Positions 56,255-64,000 of a stretch of 64,000 bases of DNA are shown piece by piece (position 1 is the stretch's first letter; each line of letters opens with the position of its first letter). The stretch comes from Cryptomeria japonica (Eukaryota; Streptophyta; Pinopsida; Cupressales; Cupressaceae), in NCBI RefSeq assembly GCF_030272615.1, contig NC_081410.1:112020433-112084432 (forward strand), read 5' to 3'. Below the pieces are notes generated by a model, which was given only the letters and a program-made list of their open reading frames with translations, searched no databases and was not told the origin of the DNA. The position numbers were made by a program, and so were the translations under genes.

Positions 56255-57408
56255 TGTATCAACTTGGAATTAATATTCAAAATAAGCCTGCAACTTGTTA
56301 GTTTTTCAACAAATATTGATAATGAAAGCTACACGAAGACTCCAAATATCAACCAATGAGACAAAGTAAAGGAACAAAGCGTAAAAACAAGAAAAATTAT
56401 ACCTTTACTCTACTCTCTCATTGTGTCCTATCCCCATTGTTCTTGGTTGCAGATAATTACTCTCAGACATTCACTATGTGGCTTCCAAGATGGCAAATGT
56501 GGAATGGACAGATAACTGATAGTTGGATATGCAAGCTAAAAGGATTTATGATATGATGCAAGATAATAAAAAGACTCTGAAAATGCTTAGATACTCAAAA
56601 TGCTTAAACTCACAGATGCAAAATGACTACTGCAAGATTACTATTAGTCTCAAAATGCTGGAGAATCGCTCTTTTTATAGATTTTTGATGTGCAATATCC
56701 CATGTGGCAGAGATTGAATCATGTAGATTGGATGGCTATGAAAATATTGGTTGAGATGTGAGAGATAAAAGTGGAAGATGTTCCTCCTACACCTGCAAGA
56801 TGGAGGAAAGGGTGGAAGGAGAAGCCCAAGTGTCAGAAGGCTCATCTTGACTGAGGGTGAAGACTTGAGAGAATATAAGATGGTTAGAGAAGATTTGGAG
56901 ATATGAGGACAAGTGGAGGTTGACTAGGATGATGTGGACAAACTTCTCCCAAAGATGTAGGAGTTGCTAGAGAGGATATAGGGAAGTTGAGGATGAGTGT
57001 ACATACACATTCTCAAAAGAAGGAAATGAGGTTAGAATTAATATGGCTAATTAATAATTGAGATTTAATAATTTATTTAGCCACATAAAATGTGAGTTGG
57101 CAAGGTTGAGTGATGTGGAGATGAAGTGAGGTGGATTTGATGATTTAAATAATTATAAAATTATTTAATTGATGAGGCTATAGAAGAATTGAATAGGGAA
57201 TGATTAAATACTAGATATTTAATTGAATTGATTTAGAAGAAAGGGCAATGAATTAATTAATAAAATGTTTCAATTTAATTAATTAATAGAAGAATAAGCA
57301 TCAAAATGAATTAAATAATTAATCTTTTCAAATTAATAGAAGAATTAAGTATTAAATAAATAATAAATATTTATTTAATTATTCATAGCTAATTTTTAAG
57401 TGTATACA
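56255..57408 (-). mobile_element. 5' LTR of element E
   Basis: 1154 bp from TGTATCAAC to GTGTATACA, followed by GTTGG. It matches 37206-38358 with visible point differences and small indels, more than between the LTRs of element G. Confidence 0.85.
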
Positions 57409-57413
57409 GTTGG
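57409..57413. repeat. Target site duplication (right) of element E, GTTGG
   Basis: Partner of 37201-37205. Confidence 0.75.
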
Positions 57414-58269
57414 TAAAAAGGTCATTTAGCATCATCCTTGCACACTATATTACTTAGAAGTTGTGTCACCATTTCTCTTAAATGTTATGAACCTCCTCTA
57501 GGACTCTTTACTCCTCAAGAACCCATCCTTTGGTTAAATCTAAAGCCACCTCATAATAGAAGGAAAGTTTAACATAATTGTAGAAAGGTATTGACTTCAT
57601 CATGCCCTTGCACTCCTCAATGGTATTTTACTTTAAAATAAATTTAAAAGAACACTATAATGTTTGTGTCTTAAATGTTATACAATTTTAGCTACAAAGT
57701 GACTGCATGGACATTATGGATAATGTAGTGAATTCTCACCTATTGGAGATTAGGCTTGTATTCATGTCTAAAGTGAAACACACTTTTCATGCTCTATATT
57801 TTTTCCTAGGTCATATTCCTCATTAGCCCCTTGTTTCCTTAGTTGTTGCTCCAACCACCACATTAACATTAACATTATGGGTTCACTTGTTGAATTTGTT
57901 TCCAACTTATCGGTCATTAACTAGCAACAAATTAAATAAATAAAATATTAAGCTAAATCTAATGTAATTAATCTTTTACCTACAATAAATAATTTATTAG
58001 TAAGGTGTTTAATTTATTTTTATTATTAAGAGTTTGCACAATATTTAAATAAAGTTCCAAAAGTAATTATTCAAGGTAACAATAAACTAACTACTCATAA
58101 ATTTATATTTTATATTGAATGAACATTCAAAACATTTATACTACAATTGTAAATTCTATTAAAGATGAGCTTTCATTATGAGCATGAATTAACATCAATA
58201 ATCAATAATAAAGCTTTGAGATAATAATTTGCAATAGTGAAATATTAAGGCAATAAAAAAATAAAATTG
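57414..58269. other. AT-rich stretch without recognised features
   Basis: It continues the sequence interrupted by element E. No coding homology found on either strand. Confidence 0.5.
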
Positions 58270-58731
58270 ATTAATACATATTTGTAAATCACGGAGATGT
58301 TGCTTTCCGCACGTAGAGGATTGGTTATAGGCCTAGGGTTTCCATGCAAGGAAGCACTCTAGGAGGACACGGTTCCTACATAGAACCCCACATGCCTTCA
58401 CGACATGAAATAAACATAGCCCTGGCCAGGACACTTATGGGTGTACATTGTACCCCGAGTTGGACACACATTGTATGCCCCTTCTCCAATTCTAAATGCC
58501 CAACCACCAGACCTTGACTATCCCCTTTCTTGTGCTCCTTTCAATTTATCCTTCTATTATTCTTTGTATCTTGTATTGTTCTCCCCCCACCCTTCTCTAT
58601 TAATTCATGGGTTTTAAATAATGTCTCAAGGGTGGTTACAAAATTTATACACCTTCGTAATAATATTCATAATTAGAGTTATTTAATACTCTTTATTACA
58701 ATTTCATTCCACTGGAAAAAGTCCCATAACA
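58270..58731 (-). mobile_element. Orphan LTR of a gypsy-type element
   Basis: On the minus strand this starts TGTTATGGGAC and is preceded by a purine tract (TATAGGGGGGGAAA at about 58732-58745) and GAGGACAATAACTCAAT, a layout common before the 3' LTR in plant gypsy elements. TTATTTAAAACCC near 58620 may be its TATA box. The left end is not clear, and no coding part survives on the right. Confidence 0.45.
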
Positions 58732-59400
58732 TTTCCCCCCCTATAATTGAGTTATTGTCCTCAATAGCAAGAGACGCATCTGCATCACAACTTAAATAAA
58801 GAATGATTAATAAATAAAATTACTAATATTAAATATTTATGTACTTCACTTCCATGTTTTATTTTACTTCACCTATATTATTTCCAACTTTTTATTCAAC
58901 GAAATTTAAAAGATCCATGATCACATTTCTAATTAAAATTACGACATGATTTTCATATATGTCTTATGAAAGATATCATGAGTCTTTTTTTGTTTTTGTT
59001 TTTTTTGTTTTTTTAATTAATTAATTTATTTTTTTAGTTGAAGATTCAATCATAATTTATACATTTTAATCTCCTATATTTTTAACTTTATCACTTTACT
59101 CATTCATGCAATTCCTTTTCTTTTTATAAAATTATTATCATGTGGTCACACAACACTCACCATGGATGTCCTATATATGGTCACTCATAATTTATAGAAT
59201 TATAATATTTATACTCAACATACATTCCATGATGATATTCATGCATTCTGGACTACATGAGTATCCTCTTTTACTATAAAATAAAGCACATGTACAAGGT
59301 TATTGGGTTGATCAAGTCCAATAACAAGGTACAATGAAAAAAAAGATGGCAATATTGCTAGGCATATTAACAATAATAGAACAATGGTTAACAGAATGAA
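58732..59400. other. AT-rich stretch between orphan LTR and LINE
   Basis: After the purine tract nothing recognisable remains; T-rich runs near 58990-59035. Confidence 0.4.
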
Positions 59401-61030
59401 GCATGGCTCTGCAATTTTTCAATCAATCAAACCATCGAAACAGGGGTCATGAGAGGTGCGATGCAAGGATTCCATCAACATCTGGTAGGGATCCCCTTCT
59501 GCTGGAACAACCATGGAAAATAGTTAAGAGTAGGCGAGCTATTAGAGTTGAAAGGAGAAGGGGTACAAGGTCTTTGATGGACATATCTCACATCTGGGCA
59601 GTACCTGTTACATCCTGAATCCCAGCATTTGCCACAAGGGCAAATCGTATTCCTTTGGGATCTAGGGCAGATATCTCAGGTTCGCGTCAACTTCCTCAAC
59701 AACCCCAATGCAACTTCCACCCATGAAGAAATCATGTGGAGGGTTTTGTAAAACCTACAAATGTCGAGGAATCTTCATTGCCCAATCAAAGCCACAGCCT
59801 AAGGAATTTTGGGTCAGCCCCGATGGTGAAAAAAAGGACCAAAAATCATGCGAAAAGTTTTGTTCCAATGGTGACAACTAGAGCACGTAATCCTGGGGTC
59901 TCCAATCTGGAGAGTATCAAAATCCTTGTTCCCAGTGTCACCTCAGAACTGAGAAATTATTGCTCGAAACATGGTCTCTTTGCAAAATAGGGTGGCAATG
60001 GCCAACCCCTGGCAGAAATTGCTAATTGGTGGAGAGAAACATTCCATGGCCAAGTAAGTATCACTACCCTGGCTAACAACTTTTTGTATGTTGAATGCTA
60101 TAAGGAATCGTTGAAAGCTAGGTTTTTGCATGAAGATTATGTTTTTTATAAGGGAGTTAATTTCAAATTTATTTATTGGCACCCTAAATTTGATGCAAAC
60201 AAGCATGATTTCAATTCAAGCTCTAGATAGATTATAATTCGTAGTTTCCCTGTTGAGTTAATGCACACCAAAATCCTCATAGATATTGGGGATAAATCGG
60301 GCAGATTCATTGGTGTAGAAAAAAACTGGTCAAATGATTCTGATATCAAAATTTTAATAGATGTAATTAATAACATTAACAAATTAAAAAACATCTCTCT
60401 CAATACAGTAGACGACAATTATAGCTTAACCCCTGAATGGTATTCTGGTCGGGTCTCTGAGGATTTATCCTTTCGCAAGATTGCTAACCCTAGAATTCCA
60501 AAACCCCAAGTCTCAAATTTGGATAAGCAGAAAATATCATCTAATAGGCTCAACATCCAATTCAACAATGACATTGGTGGCTTCATCATCAATGTTGAGC
60601 CTCAAGGAAAGGATAACCAAGCTCCATCCCAGGAGCTACACATTAGAAATAGTCCAAACAACATAGATAACAATATTGAGCTCCGTGGGTGTAGTCATGA
60701 GGAACAAATTCAAAAGGAATTGAATAATGTGATTGACAACTTAATGGGAAAATTTGCAGAAGAAATTGTAGAGGATATCCACAAGGATGCTTCAACAGAC
60801 ATTGTGGCTAATAACACCATTCTTAATTTAAACAGTGAGCATACTCCCTCTAGATCCCAGACATTAGGAAATAATTCAACTCGGGCTGATCTGGGGAATA
60901 ATGCCCCCGACTCTCCCAATATGGATGATCCTTCTCCCATCGAGGAGGGGATGAATGAAAATGAAGAAATAAAATTCATAATCAAAGGAACTGACCACTA
61001 TGCAGGAGGAGGAAAACAATATGGAATTTA
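59401..61030 (+). pseudogene. LINE ORF1 (nucleic-acid-binding protein), decayed
   Basis: First protein of a plant L1-type element. The region 60000-60260 resembles the DUF4283-type domain typical of plant LINE ORF1: ETFHGQVSITTLANNFLYV, FLHEDYVFYKGVNFKFIYW and a R..PVELMH.KILIDIG block crossing a stop near 60228. The frame 60261-61031 then reads on for 256 codons (acidic, Asn-rich, no zinc knuckle seen). The upstream part 59401-60000 is fragmented. The EN-RT frame follows in the same direction. Confidence 0.65.
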
Positions 61031-61229
61031 ACAGCAACCAAGGCAATCTGGATAACAGAGGTATCCATTAGACAGAAGGCAACAAAATTACTCTAGATTG
61101 TGGTAAATTTGTCACCAACAAGAGAGGAAGGAATTCTTTTTTAGACAAGAGGAAAATGGATGGGGAATCAGAGGGGCAAGCCAAAATCATAACTCTGCTA
61201 GGCCTGGGAAAGACCCCAACATCCCCCAT

Positions 61230-62372
61230 AAAGGAATAAACATACTGACTTGGAATGTTAGGGGCCTGGGAGCCTCTAACAAACAACGCTTAATTAAGCA
61301 TAGTCTAGTGAAATCTGCTTTGGATATAGTGATGTTACAAGAAACAAAATTGGGAAAATATGATATGCTCAAGTTCAATAAAAAACTCCCCTAGTGGCAG
61401 GTGAAGATGATAGATTCTATTGGAGCCTCAGGTGGGCTGGCAATATTGTGGAAGAATAATTCTATTATGTTTACATGCTTTACCAAAATGCAAAAGTGGA
61501 TGGCTGGCAAAATTAGGTCCCTTAGTCTAAACCTTGAGTTCATCATCCTGAATCTATATGGTCTGAATAACACATCATCATAGGAGGTGATTTCAATACC
61601 ATCCTACATCAATCAGACAAATGTGGTGGGATAAGGACCATTAGACAGCCTCAGAAAGACTTTGTTGACTGGATAAACAACAATAGTCTCTTGGAAATTA
61701 GGATCGAGATGGGGATTCACACATGGAACGACAGGAGATTGGGATTTTGTAACATTGCTGAAACATTGGACATGTTTTTTTTCAAGGGAGACTTGACCTC
61801 CTTACAAGCCAAGTTGAAGGCCACTGTTCTGCCATGGTCAGGATCTGACCACTACCCGGTTCTATTGGCATTAATGGGGGAAATGAAGACAACTGGAAGT
61901 CCATTCAAGTTCAAATTGATGTGGTTCAAACATGAGGAGTTCCTCCCTAATATCCATAAATGGTGGACAAAAAGAGTTTTCTTTGGATCCAAAATATACT
62001 GTCTTGCCTCAAAACTGAAAGGGATAAAACATAAACTGCTAGATTGGAATAAAGAAAATTTTAAGAACATCTTTGAAGAAAAAATAAGAATCGAAAAGGA
62101 ACTGGAAATAATGCACAACGATGTTATGAAACACAGGATGAACCAAGCAACATATGAGACAAAGAAAGAGTTACTGTGTGAGTATGAGGTCATTCTAGCC
62201 AAGAAAGAGGTATTCTAAAAACAAAAATCCAAAGAGACCTAGCTGAGGGATGGAGACAAAAACACCAAATTCTTTCACAACAGTGTCAAACTAAGAAGGA
62301 CAGTAAATAAAATCACTCGGATCACCAATGACAATGGTCAAATAATCAAAGAACGGAAGCTAATTGTGGAGG
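61230..62372 (+). pseudogene. LINE ORF2 endonuclease and linker
   Basis: Apurinic-type endonuclease that nicks target DNA: ILTWNVRGLGASNKQRLIKH (61240), DIVMLQETKLG with the catalytic Glu (61335), GGDFN (near 61582) and SGSDHYPVLLAL with the catalytic Asp-His pair (61845). A stop at 61393 and a frameshift near 61580 break the frame. After 61870 the linker (FKFKLMWFKHEEFLPNIHKW, then LRDGDKNTKFFHNSVKLRR) leads toward RT and is interrupted at 62372. Confidence 0.88.
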
Positions 62373-63490
62373 TGTTGGCTTGATGATGATTGTAATGTAT
62401 TCATCACTTGTTGTCATTGATGAAACACTCTCACACACACATATGATTACATTGACTACCAGTGTAACTTCAATTGGTTTACACTGTCAACCGGTATGTT
62501 TAAGGTTTATCTCTAACCGATACTTTGTGTCAACTGATATGTGCATAAGAGACAACATGTGGCTATGCTAAGTCAACATCAAAATGAAGATGAAGATGAA
62601 GATGGAGATCAAGCAAAAGATTCCAGGACAACGATTCACATGTTTTGTTCCAACCGGTATTGACTATTCTAACCGGTATCTGATTTTGTGATGAGTTACC
62701 AGCACTGACTTCTTGGCAATCATTTTTGTGATGAGTTTTGATCACTTATCTAGATACACTGCACCTGGGAAATTGTGTTTTGATTTCCTTAGGCCGACAT
62801 AAGATTTGAATGTCTATTTTAAGACATCTTAGTGAATCATTTGTAATATATAGAGAATGAGTATGGTTATGATGTTATGTGAATACTGATATGCATCAAG
62901 AGTGAAAGCTTTTGTTGAAGAGCAATAAGTGTTAAGATAAAGAGCAGTGTTGAATGTACTTAGAAGGATCTGATCAAGCAAGTATTGTGCTACTTAGAAC
63001 AGATCAAACCATTCTCGTTGTTTTCTAATCATTACAACATAATCAAATCCCCTAACTGGGTAAGCTCTAACAAGCTTCATTGTACAAATCCTCTAACAAG
63101 GTGATCCATTAGTTTGGATTCTCAAATTCTCCAACGAGGTTACTCCTAACAGGGTAGTACTCTTAACAGGGTATAAGCTTCTAACCAGGCTTTGGGATCT
63201 CACAAGATTCACTCCTAGCAGAGCACTTTGTAGACCTTAACCGGTCAGTTATCTATTACTATAGATAGTTAACTTGTGAGTTCCATCTCACCATGGTTTT
63301 TACCTATTTGGGTTTTCCACATATAAACACTTGTGTTGTGGTGGATGCTTTACTTTTTGTGGATGTTGTTATATCATTTTGGATAGCATGTATTTTGTTT
63401 AAATGCTTGGTTAAGTTCATCTACCGATTAGTGTTTGAAGTAGTGTTTTATTTGGTGTCATTGATTCACCCCCCCCCTCTCAGTGCTTTT
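62373..63490 (+). mobile_element. Copia-type solo LTR inserted in the LINE
   Basis: The insertion begins TGTTGGCTTGATG and ends shortly after ATTCACCCCCCCCCTCTCAG, a typical 3' end of plant copia LTRs. The LINE frame breaks before it and resumes after it with DAVQYFKNILNN. It contains repeated AACCGGTA motifs (62480-62690) and CTAACAGGGT motifs (63050-63190). I see no internal region, so it is a solo LTR. The target duplication is not recognisable, so the exact right end is uncertain. Confidence 0.7.
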
Positions 63491-64000
63491 CAAGTTCATC
63501 GGGATGCAGTTCAGTATTTTAAAAATATCCTCAACAATTGGGAGCACTCTGATCTCATAAACAACAGAGCCTTATTAAAAAACATACCCAATTTAATAAC
63601 AAAAGAAGATAATCAAATGTTGAATTCCAAAATCAATAATGAAGAAGTCTGAATTGCTCTATCACAATTTCAAGGGGATAAGGCCCCTGGGCCTGATGGA
63701 TTCCCTGCTAATTTTTACCAAAAATGTTGGCATATTATAGGAGGTGAGGTCACTGATGCACTGGAATCGACTAGAAATGTAGGTAGGTTCTTAAAATAAA
63801 TAAATAACACCTTTTTAGCCTTACTCCCTGAGAAGGAGAACCCATCAAAATGGGAAGAGTTCAGGCCCATCTCTCTGTGTAACATGACATACAAATTATT
63901 AACAAAGGTCATGGCCAATAGGCTGAAAAAACTATTGCCATCCATCATCTCAAAAGAACAGATTGGTTTTGTACCCAATATATCAATTTTAGATGGGATA
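63491..64000 (+). pseudogene. LINE ORF2 reverse transcriptase (cut by the window end)
   Basis: Non-LTR RT start: FQGDKAPGPDGFPANFYQKC (63673), TFLALLPEKENPSKWEEFRP, ISLCNMTYKLLTKVMANRLK, and EQIGFVP. This is the conserved KAPGPDG / IPK..P....RPISL plan of L1-clade RTs. Stops at 63651 and 63797. The catalytic box lies beyond the window. Confidence 0.92.

Larger units (their letters stand above)
37206..57408 (-). mobile_element. Element E: complete-span Tat-like gypsy retrotransposon with antisense PMD gene
   Basis: Bounded by TGTAT...ATACA termini and GTTGG on both sides. Minus-strand order is 5' LTR (56255-57408), primer-binding site, leader, gag start, RT, RNase H, archaeal-type RNase H, integrase (to about 48.9 kb). 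A spacer, a plus-strand PMD gene and the 3' LTR (37206-38358) follow. It contains the younger element G. Without G and its duplicated site it is about 15 kb. The core gag domain, zinc motif and protease are missing and the RT box is damaged, so it is a dead copy. Confidence 0.8.

Overview
This window is plant nuclear DNA made almost entirely of nested, mostly decayed retrotransposons. I see no ordinary host gene, tRNA, rRNA or CRISPR array. The evidence is several Ty3/gypsy polyproteins with plant-type signatures (Tat-like gag zinc motifs, dual RNase H, primer-binding sites starting TGG), Ty1/copia remnants, a plant L1-type LINE and a plant mobile domain (PMD) reading frame. The density of old nested elements suggests a large seed-plant genome, perhaps a gymnosperm; that is inference.

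Layout. (A) 1-15582: a minus-strand Tat-like gypsy element with order gag-protease-archaeal-type RNase H-RT-RNase H-integrase, plus a long sense extra reading frame (ORF1, 11205-14831) upstream of gag. The start of ORF1 and its G-rich upstream region recur at 1-1032, so these segments are probably parts of very long LTRs. A solo LTR of family D, with a perfect 5-bp target duplication, sits inside gag (7881-9121). (C) 15583 to about 20.9 kb: gag-protease and leader of another minus-strand Tat-like element, cut at 15582 by the end of A. (D) 21050-26285: a minus-strand element with an open 957-codon gag-protease frame, leader, primer-binding site and 5' LTR, but no reverse transcriptase. (F) 26286-33799: plus-strand relative of A, with an ORF1 remnant, LTR end, primer-binding site, gag, protease, RNase H and RT, all with stops. 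33800-37200 holds a diverged D-type LTR and a Ty1/copia remnant.

(E) 37206-57408: a roughly 20-kb minus-strand Tat-like element bounded by TGTAT...ATACA termini and a GTTGG target duplication. Between pol and the 3' LTR it carries an antisense (plus-strand) PMD gene with an RG-rich tail. That gene is interrupted by (G) 41178-46353, a young non-autonomous LTR element with two 1784-bp LTRs, an initiator-tRNA-Met-type primer-binding site and a GAGGA target duplication. 57414-59400 is AT-rich with one orphan LTR. (L) 59400-64000 is a broken plus-strand LINE, interrupted at 62373-63490 by a copia-type solo LTR.

The most interesting structures are: the antisense PMD gene in E; arrays of a TTAGCGCAT-like motif found in the same sense upstream of three separate reading frames (C gag, E gag, E PMD); the candidate reading frame inside the LTR of A; the two different RNase H positions in related elements; and a recurring GGACC hairpin in family D. 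Nearly every coding region has stops or frameshifts. The D gag-protease frame is the only long one without interruption.
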